This document shows, piece by piece, positions 12,351 to 22,159 of a DNA stretch of 64,000 nt (position 1 is the stretch's first letter; every line of letters begins with the position of its first letter). This DNA is from Vibrio sp. 16 (GTDB lineage Bacteria; Pseudomonadota; Gammaproteobacteria; Enterobacterales; Vibrionaceae): contig NZ_OY808997.1 in assembly GCF_963681195.1 (NCBI RefSeq), forward strand, positions 1,488,001 to 1,552,000. Reading direction: 5' to 3'. The notes beneath the pieces are model-generated. The model was not told where the DNA came from and did no database searches. It saw only the letters and a program-made list of their open reading frames with translations. Position numbers and translations under genes: made by a program.

Positions 12351-12379
12351 GGCTAGTTATAAGGATTTAATAACTAGCC
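12351..12379 (+). terminator. Strong orphan hairpin (terminator-like) upstream of dusC
   Basis: GGCTAGTTAT and ATAACTAGCC form a perfect 10-bp stem with a 9-nt loop, followed by TTCTCTTTT on the plus strand. No gene precedes it on this strand: the neighbours are the divergent YecA-like gene and dusC. It could end a short untranslated RNA, or be an operator. The structure is certain, the role is not. Confidence 0.45.
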
Positions 12380-12414
12380 TTCTCTTTTCCAAGCCCTGCA
12401 ATCTTATCAAAGCA

Positions 12415-12443
12415 GTGACTTTTGTATCACTTGCCACTAAAAT
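12415..12443 (+). promoter_or_regulatory. Candidate sigma-70 promoter of dusC
   Basis: GTGACT at 12415-12420 (4 of 6 against TTGACA) and TAAAAT at 12438-12443 are 17 bp apart. Transcription would start near 12450, giving a 5' leader of only about 22 nt. Confidence 0.45.
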
Positions 12444-12444
12444 C

Positions 12445-12471
12445 ACGCCTCCATAAATAGAGGCGTTTTTT
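12445..12471 (+). terminator. Hairpin plus T-run abutting the dusC start codon
   Basis: ACGCCTC (12445-12451) and GAGGCGT (12460-12466) form a 7-bp stem with an 8-nt loop, followed by TTTTTT directly joined to the dusC ATG at 12472. The GAGG in the right arm is also the only Shine-Dalgarno-like sequence for dusC. Confidence 0.6.
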
Positions 12472-13425
12472 ATGCGATTAGTTCTTGGCCCAATGGAGGG
12501 CGTGTTAGATCATTTGATGCGCGAGATCTTAACCGACATCAATGATTATGATTTGTGCGTAACTGAATTTGTTCGAGTCGTCGATCAGCTGCTGCCCGAT
12601 CATGTCTTCCATCGTCTTTGCCCAGAGCTACTGCAAGGGTCTCAAACCAAATCGGGTGTGCCTGTTCATGTTCAACTGCTTGGCCAAGATCCAGTTTGGA
12701 TGGCAGAAAATGCCATCAAAGCAGCCGAATTGGGCGCAAGAGGCGTCGATCTTAACTTTGGCTGCCCAGCCAAGCTTGTGAACAAAAGCAAAGGTGGCGC
12801 CGCGCTTCTTCAACACCCAGAACTTATCCACCAGGTCGTCAAAGCCTGCCGAGAAGCGGTGCCGAGCGAGATCCCAGTGACAGCGAAAATCCGCCTTGGT
12901 TGGGAGAATCCAGACGACTGCTTCGAGATTGTAGACGCCATAGAAAAAGCGGGCGCCAATGAGTTGACCGTTCATGCACGCACCAAAGCAGGCGGCTACA
13001 AAGCAAGCGAGATTAAGTGGGAGTACATCGGCCAACTTCGTGAACGTTTTACGATTCCACTGATTGCCAATGGTGAAATTTGGAATTACGAAGATGGTCA
13101 AGCCTGTATCGAAACAACGGGTGTGGATTCGCTGATGGTATGCCGCGGCGCGTTCAATGTTCCAAACCTTGGGAATGTGGTAAAACACAACCACGCGGTA
13201 ATGCCTTGGTCAGAGGTGGTCGAGTTACTGCTTGTCTATTCTCAGTACGAAATGAAAGGTGATAAGGGGCTTTACTACCCTAACCGTGTGAAACAGTGGT
13301 TCTCCTACTTACGCCAGCAGTATCCTCAAGCTGCAGAGTTGTTCAGAGAAATTCGTACCTTTAATAAAGCGGCGCCAATCGTTGAGCATATCACTCGCTA
13401 CCGAGACACACTTAACGCCGCTTAG
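12472..13425 (+). CDS. dusC: tRNA-dihydrouridine(16) synthase DusC
   Basis: FMN-dependent enzyme (317 aa) that reduces U16 in the D-loop of tRNAs with NADPH. The N-terminal TIM barrel starts [18 protein letters not shown], the Dus signature. The catalytic cysteine is C98 in [25 protein letters not shown] and IANGEIW fit substrate and FMN phosphate binding. The C-terminal helical domain carries the Dus family tRNA contacts. The [16 protein letters not shown] region is DusC-like rather than DusA or DusB. Its stop overlaps the convergent cyclase stop by 4 nt. Confidence 0.94.
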   Translation: MRLVLGPMEGVLDHLMREILTDINDYDLCVTEFVRVVDQLLPDHVFHRLCPELLQGSQTKSGVPVHVQLLGQDPVWMAENAIKAAELGARGVDLNFGCPAKLVNKSKGGAALLQHPELIHQVVKACREAVPSEIPVTAKIRLGWENPDDCFEIVDAIEKAGANELTVHARTKAGGYKASEIKWEYIGQLRERFTIPLIANGEIWNYEDGQACIETTGVDSLMVCRGAFNVPNLGNVVKHNHAVMPWSEVVELLLVYSQYEMKGDKGLYYPNRVKQWFSYLRQQYPQAAELFREIRTFNKAAPIVEHITRYRDTLNAA

Positions 13426-14882
13426 AATACTAGCTTATCCTTGCCTGACGTTTTGGCTTGGTATAGCTTTTCGTCAGCAGCTTTGAACAACGCCTCAAAG
13501 TTGCTGGCTTGCGCTTCATCGACGATTTCAACACCACCTGAAACCGTAAAGCCAGGCGCAACAACTTCTTGAGATCGAGAGCGGATCGATTGTTGGACTC
13601 GCAGTAATGACTTCTTCAGCGCATCTCGGTTGCTACCACTCATGTAAACCACAAATTCTTCACCACCGAAACGAGCCACTGCATCACTCGCGCGAATACT
13701 GTAGGTGATCTGGTCTGCCATGTAGCAAATAACGTTGTCTCCAACATCATGACCATAGGTGTCGTTGATAGATTTGAAATTATCAATATCGAAAACCGCG
13801 ATGGCAACATACTCCCCATGCTGCGCATTAACCAAGAAGTCTTGTAACCCTCTTCGGTTCAGCAGTCCTGTCATCGCATCTTTGGCGGCAAGATCTTTCA
13901 AGTATCCGTGCTCAACTCGAGTATTAATCAAAAACAACACGATAACTGAGAACACGTAGATAAAGCCTATCACGAGCAAACTGTATCGATGAGAAGAGAC
14001 AAAATAGCCAATCTCTTTGATGGGATCCAGGCGATAAATTAGATGATGGTCACCACGGACGCCCTCAAGATTGAACTGCTCCACACGAGTTGCATTGTCG
14101 GGAAAGGAGGCCGTGGTTGCATTTATAATTTCCAGTTTTCCCGGCAACTTGCCTCTCGTGTCCATCAGTTCATCATAAGCAATGTCCAATGACAGCACAC
14201 CTTGATGCTCGCCTAGAGAGTAAACGGGCATGGTTAAACTCATGACTAAGTCGCTGGTTGCGACGATCGGCGCTGGCCCTGAAATAGAAATAACATCTGG
14301 GTTTTGCACCGTCGATTGCCAAAAAGGTCGCGCTTTGATCGTATCCAACAGTTCGGCTGTCGCCTGTTTTGCGTAAGTGTCCGGAGAAGACATCAGATAG
14401 CCCTCTCGGTCAATGTATTGGACGCCAAGGATCGTTTCATCAATATCGTGCACGAACGACAGTACAGGCGCCAACGAGACCTGACTTGCAACGCGCTGAT
14501 AGACCTCACTGTCTGAGTTACACAGTTCGGTTGTGCCCACCAGCATATAGTTAATGTCTACTGCGGGCATATCGTGGTTGCGACCGTCGGTAAGCAGCAA
14601 GGCATCGATGGGCCACATCTGGCATACACTGTTTTTTATCTGCCGGTTGTGTTCTAGCAAAAAGATATATTGCGATTTGGAGTAGTTGGTAAAACTGTAA
14701 TCGATAGCCGTAACAAGCTTGGCGGCGCGAGACAAATCATTTTGAATACGACCGTACTCATCACTGATTTCTCGGTTTACTAGATCGACGTAGTTTTTGA
14801 TGGTTAATGCCAGTACGAGAGCAGACAGAACCAAGGGCATGAGAAAAACAAACTTCAAACTAAAATGCCGCTTCAACTGCAT
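13422..14882 (-). CDS. Membrane-anchored diguanylate cyclase (periplasmic sensor plus GGDEF)
   Basis: Makes cyclic di-GMP from two GTP at the inner membrane. It has an N-terminal membrane segment ([17 protein letters not shown]), a large periplasmic Cache-like sensor domain (about residues 30-290) and a second membrane segment ([18 protein letters not shown]). The GGDEF domain is intact: TGLLNRRGL and active site RFGGEEF. RASD lies five residues before GGEEF and is a classic I-site for product inhibition. I choose ATG 14882 (486 aa), preceded by GAGGCGG. The ATG at 14921 would put the start codon inside the terminator of the upstream ABC operon. The signal sensed is unknown. Confidence 0.9.
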   Translation of the reverse strand: MQLKRHFSLKFVFLMPLVLSALVLALTIKNYVDLVNREISDEYGRIQNDLSRAAKLVTAIDYSFTNYSKSQYIFLLEHNRQIKNSVCQMWPIDALLLTDGRNHDMPAVDINYMLVGTTELCNSDSEVYQRVASQVSLAPVLSFVHDIDETILGVQYIDREGYLMSSPDTYAKQATAELLDTIKARPFWQSTVQNPDVISISGPAPIVATSDLVMSLTMPVYSLGEHQGVLSLDIAYDELMDTRGKLPGKLEIINATTASFPDNATRVEQFNLEGVRGDHHLIYRLDPIKEIGYFVSSHRYSLLVIGFIYVFSVIVLFLINTRVEHGYLKDLAAKDAMTGLLNRRGLQDFLVNAQHGEYVAIAVFDIDNFKSINDTYGHDVGDNVICYMADQITYSIRASDAVARFGGEEFVVYMSGSNRDALKKSLLRVQQSIRSRSQEVVAPGFTVSGGVEIVDEAQASNFEALFKAADEKLYQAKTSGKDKLVF

Positions 14883-14904
14883 TAACCGCCTCTGATAAAT
14901 AGAA

Positions 14905-14945
14905 ATGAAAAAGCCTATCAATACTCTAATACGGTAGATAGGCTT
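14905..14945 (-). terminator. Terminator of the COG2984-type ABC operon
   Basis: Read on the minus strand, AAGCCTATC (14945-14937) and GATAGGCTT (14919-14911) form a 9-bp stem with a 17-nt loop, followed by a T-rich TTTCATTTCT. It lies about 70 bp after the ATPase stop and before the diguanylate cyclase start. Confidence 0.75.
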
Positions 14946-15015
14946 AGCTGATGTTTTAACGTGGATTGTGTCACAGATTTTTATCGTAACTTGCTAATTG
15001 ATTGTCAATTTAATC

Positions 15016-15810
15016 CTAATTTAGCAACAAACTATCATCTGCGAGCTCTTCTCCGCGAACCTTAGAGAACATCTCGAGCAAATCGGGCACTTGCATGTTT
15101 TGCCTCTGCTCACCTGCCACATCAAGGACGATTTCTCCTTGATGCAGCATCACAGTCCGATCTCCACAGGCGAGCGCATCCTTCATAGAGTGCGTCACCA
15201 TCATCACGGTCAGGTTAAACTCACTGACGATTTTCTTGGTTAAGTCGATGATGAAAGCTGCCATTCTAGGATCGAGCGCAGCGGTATGTTCGTCTAATAG
15301 CAGCAACTTACTGTCAGACAGCGTCGCCATTACCAGACTCACCGCTTGACGTTGCCCGCCAGAAAGCAGTCCTATGCTATCTCCAAGCCTGTCCTCCAAG
15401 CCTAATCCAAGGATGCTAATTCGCTCTTGAAATAGCGCTCTTCGTTTGGCTGACAGTGACAAGTTCCAACCGCGTTTTTTACCGCGCATATAAGCCAGCG
15501 CCATATTCTCTTCAATGGTGAGGTCACCACAGGTGCCTGCCAAAGGATCTTGGAAAACACGCGCGCACTGCTCGGCTCGCTGATCCACACTTTGCTTTGT
15601 CACATCGAGTCCATCGATGATCACACGACCACCAATCATCGGCGTTTCGCCAGTTACCGCGCCCAACAAGGTCGATTTCCCCGCACCATTTGAGCCAATC
15701 ACCGTAAGGAATTGATGCTCAGGCACTTCGAGTGAAACACCTCGAAGCGCTTTATTTTCCAGAATCGTCCCGGGATTAAAGGTGACTTGAATATCTTCCA
15801 ACTGAATCAT
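15016..15810 (-). CDS. ABC transporter ATP-binding protein (amino-acid type importer)
   Basis: Cytoplasmic ATPase (264 aa) of an ABC importer. Walker A is GSNGAGKSTLLGAVTG (near residue 40), the signature is LLSGGQRQAVSL, and Walker B is KLLLLDEHTAALDP. The H-loop is VTHSMKDAL. The replacement of the usual E after D by EH (LDEHTAALD) is characteristic of COG1101. It overlaps the permease stop by 4 nt (ATGA), so it is the third gene of a binding protein-permease-ATPase operon. The substrate follows from the binding protein, probably an aromatic amino acid. Confidence 0.9.
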   Translation of the reverse strand: MIQLEDIQVTFNPGTILENKALRGVSLEVPEHQFLTVIGSNGAGKSTLLGAVTGETPMIGGRVIIDGLDVTKQSVDQRAEQCARVFQDPLAGTCGDLTIEENMALAYMRGKKRGWNLSLSAKRRALFQERISILGLGLEDRLGDSIGLLSGGQRQAVSLVMATLSDSKLLLLDEHTAALDPRMAAFIIDLTKKIVSEFNLTVMMVTHSMKDALACGDRTVMLHQGEIVLDVAGEQRQNMQVPDLLEMFSKVRGEELADDSLLLN

Positions 15811-16751
15811 GCCACGCCTCCTGAATTATCGCCGCGCTTTACCGCCTGCGTTTTTGTCGCAGGCGAATTAGCCTTTTTTGCTTTTAGATTCCCTTTTAAC
15901 TTCGGCGCAATCAGAGCAATCGCCACCAGCAGTGCGGTCACTAAGTTCAAATCCGATGCTTGGAGACCAAACATTCCCGAGCTCAATGCAAATGCAACGG
16001 CCAGTCTGTAAAGAACCGAGCCCACAATAACCGCCACCACGGCAACCCAAATCTTTTTACCTGGAATCAGCGTTTGACCGAGAATGACCGCCGCTAAACC
16101 GACCACAATCGTACCAACCCCAGAAGTCACATCAGCAAAGCTGTTGGTTTGAGCAAACAGCGCGCCAGCGAAGCCGACGAAACCATTCGACAAGGCAAGG
16201 CAAAAATAAGTGTAGAAAGCGGTGCTGGCTCCTTGAGCGGAAACCATACGCGCGTTAACTCCGGTCGCTCTTAACCCCAAACCAAAATCACTGTTGAGCA
16301 ACCGCACCACAAACCACGCCGATATCAACACCAACACGCCAACCACTAAAGGCCGAATCAACATTGAATCCCCTAATGTTTCAAATGGCGTCAAGATGGT
16401 CTCTTCTCCTAGAAGAGCGATGTTTGGTCGGCCCATGATGCGGATGTTGATTGAAAACGCCGCAATCATGGTCAAAATAGAGGCAAGAAGATGAAGGATT
16501 CCACACCGAACGGCGAGAAATGCGGTAACCCAACCGGTTGCAGCACCAGCCAATATCGCCATGCCCGTTGCAACCCAAGGGTTAATACCTGAAACAATCG
16601 CCGTAGCGGCAACTGCGGCACCCATTGGGAAACTGCCATCAACACTCAAGTCAGGAAAATCAAGAACTCGGAAGGTTAGATAAACACCAAGAGCCACCAA
16701 TCCGTAGAGCAGCCCTATTTCTAACGCCCCAAAAAACGCAAAAGCAGACAT
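15807..16751 (-). CDS. ABC transporter permease (COG4120 type)
   Basis: Integral membrane permease (314 aa) with about eight or nine hydrophobic segments from residue 5 to 290, in the same superfamily as branched-chain amino acid (LivH-like) and ribose permeases. It starts MSAFAFFGALEIGLLYGLVALGVYLTFRVLDFPDLSVDGSFP, where the LxDxSVDGSF element is typical of this family. The Lys-rich cytoplasmic tail is KLKGNLKAKKANSP. It lies between the binding protein (62-bp gap) and the ATPase (4-nt overlap). Confidence 0.9.
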   Translation of the reverse strand: MSAFAFFGALEIGLLYGLVALGVYLTFRVLDFPDLSVDGSFPMGAAVAATAIVSGINPWVATGMAILAGAATGWVTAFLAVRCGILHLLASILTMIAAFSINIRIMGRPNIALLGEETILTPFETLGDSMLIRPLVVGVLVLISAWFVVRLLNSDFGLGLRATGVNARMVSAQGASTAFYTYFCLALSNGFVGFAGALFAQTNSFADVTSGVGTIVVGLAAVILGQTLIPGKKIWVAVVAVIVGSVLYRLAVAFALSSGMFGLQASDLNLVTALLVAIALIAPKLKGNLKAKKANSPATKTQAVKRGDNSGGVA

Positions 16752-16813
16752 AACAACTCCCTTTTCTGCTCAATAACAAGAGAGCGCGCAAACGCTCTCT
16801 TCACTTTGGAGGG

Positions 16814-17779
16814 TTACTTAACGCTTGTCGCGCGATCTAATACTGAGGCAGGTACGGTTAAGCCAAGTTGTTTGGCGACACCTTGATTGACAACAAGATC
16901 GGAGCCTTTGGCCACTTTGACATCGAGCTCACCTGGCTCAGAGCCTTCCAAAATAGCGGCAACATAATCTGCCGTTTGAACACCCACTTGGTAATAATCG
17001 AAGCCTAGACCCGCAATCGCTCCTTTTTCAACGTAAGATGTTGCTCCGCCAAATACCGGCGTTTTCGCTTGGTTAGCCGCAACGATCATACCTTCAATTG
17101 CGCTGGCAACGGTGTTATCCGTCGGTGCATAAATAACATCCGATTTTTCGGCAATCGCTTGAGTGGCTGACTGTACATCAGCACTTTTTAGCGCCGTCGC
17201 TTCGACAACTTCCAAACCATGAGCTTTTGCGCTCTCTTTAAGCAGCTTCACTAATGTCACCGCATTTGCCTCACCAGGGTTAAAGACAACCCCAATGGAT
17301 TTAACGTCAGGGAGCAACTCTTTAATCAGCTCGACATGTTGAGCGACAGGAGAAAGATCAGACAGGCCTGTGACGTTTTTGCCAGGCTGCTCCATTTGGC
17401 TAACGAGCTTAGCCCCTACAGGGTCGGTGACCGCAGTAAAAACAACCGGAATGGAACGCGTCGCCGACACCAAAGCCTGTGCCGTTGGCGTTGCAATGCC
17501 AACAAGAACATCAGGTTTTTCACCCACAAATTGACGAGCAATTTGTACGGCAATCGCAGGATTTCCCTGCGCGGTTTTGTAATCAAATTCGAGGTTTTCG
17601 CCTTGCTGATAGCCTTTGGCTTTAAGGCCATCAATCAATCCCTGACGTGTTGCATCGAGCGCTGGATGTTCAACAATTTGTGATACCGCAACCTTGGCTG
17701 TTTTAGCCATGATACTGGTAGAAGAAAGAAGTGCTGCTCCTGCTAGCATGGCGACGGCCATAATGTTTCCTGCTTTCAT
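16814..17779 (-). CDS. ABC transporter substrate-binding protein (COG2984, TrpX-like)
   Basis: Periplasmic binding protein (321 aa) with a Sec signal peptide (MKAGNIMAVAMLAGAALLSSTSIMA, cut near AKTAK). Two Rossmann-like lobes follow, with family motifs VAVSQIVEHPALDATRQG, PVVFTAVTDPVGAKLV and VGVVFNPGE-like IGVVFNPGEANAV. Members bind aromatic amino acids: TrpX of Streptococcus binds tryptophan, and as I recall a V. cholerae homologue was crystallised with phenylalanine. Tryptophan or phenylalanine is thus the likely ligand, by inference. AAGGAG lies 5 nt before the ATG. A 27-bp inverted repeat lies 65 bp upstream. Confidence 0.88.
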   Translation of the reverse strand: MKAGNIMAVAMLAGAALLSSTSIMAKTAKVAVSQIVEHPALDATRQGLIDGLKAKGYQQGENLEFDYKTAQGNPAIAVQIARQFVGEKPDVLVGIATPTAQALVSATRSIPVVFTAVTDPVGAKLVSQMEQPGKNVTGLSDLSPVAQHVELIKELLPDVKSIGVVFNPGEANAVTLVKLLKESAKAHGLEVVEATALKSADVQSATQAIAEKSDVIYAPTDNTVASAIEGMIVAANQAKTPVFGGATSYVEKGAIAGLGFDYYQVGVQTADYVAAILEGSEPGELDVKVAKGSDLVVNQGVAKQLGLTVPASVLDRATSVK

Positions 17780-17843
17780 CTTAGCTCCTTGAATTCAGCA
17801 ATAATGATGTGATGTTGTGTACTTTGTCGTTATGATTTTTCTC

Positions 17844-17870
17844 TAAGTTGCACATTTTCTGTGCAACTTA
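17844..17870. promoter_or_regulatory. Perfect 10-bp inverted repeat upstream of the ABC operon
   Basis: TAAGTTGCAC and GTGCAACTTA are separated by ATTTTCT. There is no T-run, so a terminator role for the upstream methyltransferase gene is unlikely. The TGCAC-N7-GTGCA core matches the NtrC box layout, but no sigma-54 -24/-12 pair is visible between it and the gene. Confidence 0.5.
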
Positions 17871-17936
17871 ATCATTATTACCAATAAGCTGTTCGAATGT
17901 GAAGCGAGATTTAACAAGTTATCAACAAAACACGAA

Positions 17937-19139
17937 CTAAGTAGCTTTCCGCATAGAGGCATGGATTAAGATGTTTCTCGGGGTGACGCCTCTTGAACAA
18001 AATTCTCCAAGTGAAACGTCATAGCCCTGCTCACGTAAATAGAGCGCTTTATCCAAAACAAGCCACAACTCCAATCCGCGACGAAAAACTTGCTGCACCA
18101 AGCTCAAACGCTCCATCTGCCAGTAACGCTCTATTCCTCGCTGCAGATAGTTATCAAAATCGATCGTCGGTAAATCGATCTGTTTGTGCTCTGCCGCCCA
18201 CAAACAAAACGCGGTGAAACCTAACGAGAGCTGAGACTTTTTAATACTTGGGACCGGAATGTAATCATCTACGCCACATTCGCCTTTGAGTAGCAAGTCA
18301 AAACCTAAACGAAAACTCATCTCTTCAAATCGGTGACGCTTAACTCGTTGTCCACCAGTAACCGTCTCTTGAAGGGGAATACGCAATTCAGATTTAGACA
18401 AGTGCAAATGTGACGCTTTGCCCGCCTGAGATAGAGGCTGATAGACGTCACTTTGAACTAGGTGATAGCAACAAGGAGCGATAGTCATGGCAGGCAAACG
18501 GCAAGCCGCCCCTTTCTTCATCAATGAGGCGTGGAGATCTCCGCAAGCATGGAGCGCAACCGCATGTTGTGCAGAATTCAACGCCTTGATTGAAGATTCC
18601 GCCAGCGCATCACCTTGAACAAATTTCATCGGCAGCTGATGTTTGTCTGCTTCCTGCTGACCTGTCTCACATAACGCTTGTTGGAACTCAAAGCTCGTAA
18701 CGTTTTGCTTGCTCTGACTGGCTAAAATACGCCCTAAGAAACCTTTTCCCGAGCACCACTCCAGCCACTCGGTTCCTTCATGCTTTTGCAGGGCAATTTC
18801 ACCCATCGCTAATATTTGCTCAAGTTTTCGCCCAGGCACGCCGCTGTCGACTCCCCTCTCTAACTCAAGCCCAGTAAGAGGACTGCGTTCAAGAAAACAG
18901 AGCTGCGCGAGCGTCAAAACGTCAGGCAAGTATTGACCGACCATGTCGCTGAGTTGCTCAGGGTAAGCTTTATAGTGCTCTATCTGTTGCGTCGAGAGTG
19001 AACTTAGCCACAGACATAACTCCGGATGGCTTTTCTGCCAAGGAAAGTCGGTTTGCTCACTTTGTAAAAATGGCTCGATACGCCAAAAGTTCTGATGAGC
19101 GAGTAGCAGAGAATTGAGTGTTTGAAATTGCTGGTACAT
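17937..19139 (-). CDS. SAM-dependent methyltransferase-like protein (Methyltransf_32/GSTCD-like)
   Basis: Cytoplasmic protein of 400 aa. The first 110 residues are a helical region without a known motif. A class I methyltransferase fold follows: motif I is EWCSGKGFLGRILA (near residue 125). An acidic end of beta-2 (TSFEFQ) and ALHACGDLHASL come next, then the cysteine-rich IAPCCYHLV. The CCYH motif and ACGDL are typical of the PF13679 group, which includes GSTCD and some tRNA/rRNA methyltransferases. The substrate is unknown. It lies between cysB and the ABC operon on the same strand without close coupling. Confidence 0.75.
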   Translation of the reverse strand: MYQQFQTLNSLLLAHQNFWRIEPFLQSEQTDFPWQKSHPELCLWLSSLSTQQIEHYKAYPEQLSDMVGQYLPDVLTLAQLCFLERSPLTGLELERGVDSGVPGRKLEQILAMGEIALQKHEGTEWLEWCSGKGFLGRILASQSKQNVTSFEFQQALCETGQQEADKHQLPMKFVQGDALAESSIKALNSAQHAVALHACGDLHASLMKKGAACRLPAMTIAPCCYHLVQSDVYQPLSQAGKASHLHLSKSELRIPLQETVTGGQRVKRHRFEEMSFRLGFDLLLKGECGVDDYIPVPSIKKSQLSLGFTAFCLWAAEHKQIDLPTIDFDNYLQRGIERYWQMERLSLVQQVFRRGLELWLVLDKALYLREQGYDVSLGEFCSRGVTPRNILIHASMRKAT

Positions 19140-19193
19140 GCTTCCCCCTAGTGAATGCGTAGTTTAGAGGGAAGCGAATCATTTGAATAGAAA

Positions 19194-20469
<1,276 letters not shown>

Positions 20470-21234
20470 ATGAATATTGGTTTAATCATAGCTTTAGTTG
20501 CCATCTTACTAGTCTTGGTTCTTGGCTATAACATTATGTTGCAGTATAAGGTCAAAGCGGAAACTGCAAAGAAGCAAGAGAGCTCTCGCTACCTGCAAAT
20601 TATCGATGCGACAGAAGAGCTTATTGGACACGCTCATCACCTTCCCTACAGTAAAGCTCTGCTTGTGTGCCTAAATAATCGTATTCTTGATGCGCTGCAA
20701 AACATGCACGATCTCGACCCGAAAAATAAACAACTTGCCCAACGGGTAGAAAACGTAAAAAGCCAAATCACTCAGCTTGAAGAAAACCACAATGGCAACG
20801 AGAGCACAGCGTTCAAAGTGCCTAGCAATGACAAACAAGCGATCATGATGTTGAAGTTAGTCAAACGCCTGCGTGACACCATTCGAAGCGAGCACAACAA
20901 AGGCCGATTTGAAACTCAGGCTTACGTCGAAGAAAACGCTCGCTTAGAAACAATTCAAATCCGTATCAACATCGAAAATGTCATCAAACGCGCCAATGAC
21001 TCGATTGTACGCGGACAACCAGGCACGGCAGTTCAGTTGCTACGTAAAGGGATTGATGCGTTGAGTACTAAAAACGATAACTACTCCAATCAAGCCAGAG
21101 AAAAGCTTCAAGCCATGTATGATGACTTAGAGCAAAGTAGACAAACTCGTAATGCGGAAGAGTTACACCAAATGGAAGAAAAAGAGCGCAAAGATGATAT
21201 GGACGCACTCTTTGGTGAAAAGAAAAAATGGTAA
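20470..21234 (+). CDS. Membrane-anchored coiled-coil protein of unknown function
   Basis: 254 aa. One N-terminal membrane segment (GLIIALVAILLVLVLGYNIML, residues 4-24) is followed by a long, charged, helical cytoplasmic part with predicted coiled coils (about 90-125 and 205-250). It ends DALFGEKKKW. I recognise no enzymatic motif; it looks like a conserved hypothetical protein of vibrios. It is followed by a terminator and then miaE on the same strand. An envelope-anchored scaffold or regulator is possible but unsupported. Confidence 0.75.
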   Translation: MNIGLIIALVAILLVLVLGYNIMLQYKVKAETAKKQESSRYLQIIDATEELIGHAHHLPYSKALLVCLNNRILDALQNMHDLDPKNKQLAQRVENVKSQITQLEENHNGNESTAFKVPSNDKQAIMMLKLVKRLRDTIRSEHNKGRFETQAYVEENARLETIQIRINIENVIKRANDSIVRGQPGTAVQLLRKGIDALSTKNDNYSNQAREKLQAMYDDLEQSRQTRNAEELHQMEEKERKDDMDALFGEKKKW

Positions 21235-21258
21235 TATAATCACCGTGATTCCGTTTCT

Positions 21259-21282
21259 AAAGGTCGCTGATGCGGCCTTTTC
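21259..21282 (+). terminator. Terminator between the coiled-coil protein gene and miaE
   Basis: AAAGGTCGC and GCGGCCTTT pair with one G-U and a TGAT loop, then TCTATTT. It sits 25 bp after the stop. It also shows that the ATG at 21270 lies in a terminator and is not the miaE start. Confidence 0.7.
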
Positions 21283-21299
21283 TATTTGTAAAGTGTGTA

Positions 21300-22070
21300 A
21301 TGATTGATCTGACAAACTACGATTCCCTGCTCGCCCCCATCAATGCTTTTCTTCAATGCCCGACCCCCGATGAGTGGGTCAATGAAGCCAAGAAACCAGA
21401 GCACCTAAAAACCATCCTTATTGATCACCTTTTATGTGAGCTGAAAGCCGGTCAGTCCGCTATGTATTTAATTCGCAAATACGCGGTAGACAAAGACAGT
21501 GCCCACAATTTGTTGGACTGGTTTAAACCATACGAAGACTTTGCGTATCGTAAAACAGGTAATCTGGCATCGTTAAAAGGTAAGAGCAATATCTCTAAGT
21601 CGATCATGGCCAAGTCTCACTCCCCATACAGTCAGGACTTAATCGATAAAATGGTGTTGCTGATAAAAGAGGAGTTACACCACTTTTATCAAGTGTTGGA
21701 AATTATGGATGCGAGAGGTATCGCTTACGAGCCCGTTCAGGCAAGTCGATATGCAAAAGGGCTGTTGGCAGAAATGGCGACACACGAGCCTCAAACCCTG
21801 ATTGATAAGTTGATTATTGGTGCCTACATCGAAGCACGCTCATGCGAACGATTTGCCAAGCTCGCACCGCATATGGATGAAGATATTGCGAAGTTTTATG
21901 TGTCTTTACTTCGCTCAGAGGCGCGCCACTATCAAGACTATTTAACGCTCGCGGAAGAAATAGCAGGCAAAGACATCTCAGAGCGCGTCCAATTTTTTGG
22001 TAAGCTAGAAGCTGATTTAATCTCCTCTCCTGATACCGACTTTAAATTTCATAGTGGTGTGCCTTTCTAG
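21300..22070 (+). CDS. miaE: tRNA-(ms2io6A)-hydroxylase MiaE
   Basis: Non-haem diiron monooxygenase (256 aa) that hydroxylates 2-methylthio-N6-isopentenyl-A37 of tRNAs reading UNN codons, using O2. The ferritin-like four-helix bundle has diiron ligands in LLCELKAGQSA, KEELHHFYQV, IEARSCERF and SEARHYQDY, the MiaE pattern of Glu and ExxH motifs. ATG 21300 is chosen because the earlier in-frame ATG (21270) lies within the preceding terminator; its ribosome site is weak. E. coli lacks miaE, while Salmonella, Pseudomonas and vibrios have it. Confidence 0.9.
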   Translation: MIDLTNYDSLLAPINAFLQCPTPDEWVNEAKKPEHLKTILIDHLLCELKAGQSAMYLIRKYAVDKDSAHNLLDWFKPYEDFAYRKTGNLASLKGKSNISKSIMAKSHSPYSQDLIDKMVLLIKEELHHFYQVLEIMDARGIAYEPVQASRYAKGLLAEMATHEPQTLIDKLIIGAYIEARSCERFAKLAPHMDEDIAKFYVSLLRSEARHYQDYLTLAEEIAGKDISERVQFFGKLEADLISSPDTDFKFHSGVPF

Positions 22071-22100
22071 CTTTAGCACTTATCACAACTCTAAAATATA

Positions 22101-22130
22101 AAAAGGCTCACCTAACTAGGTGAGCCTTTT
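22101..22130. terminator. Bidirectional terminator between miaE and the metalloprotease
   Basis: AAAAGGCTCACCTA and TAGGTGAGCCTTTT form a perfect 14-bp stem around AC in a convergent gap. The A-rich left and T-rich right ends suit both directions. Confidence 0.88.
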
Positions 22131-22159
22131 ACTCGTAACTGCAAATCTAAAGCTCGAAA

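Noticed and set aside
14883..14921. ATG 14921 as start of the diguanylate cyclase
   Set aside because: It lies in the stem of the ABC operon terminator and has no ribosome site; ATG 14882 has GAGGCGG.
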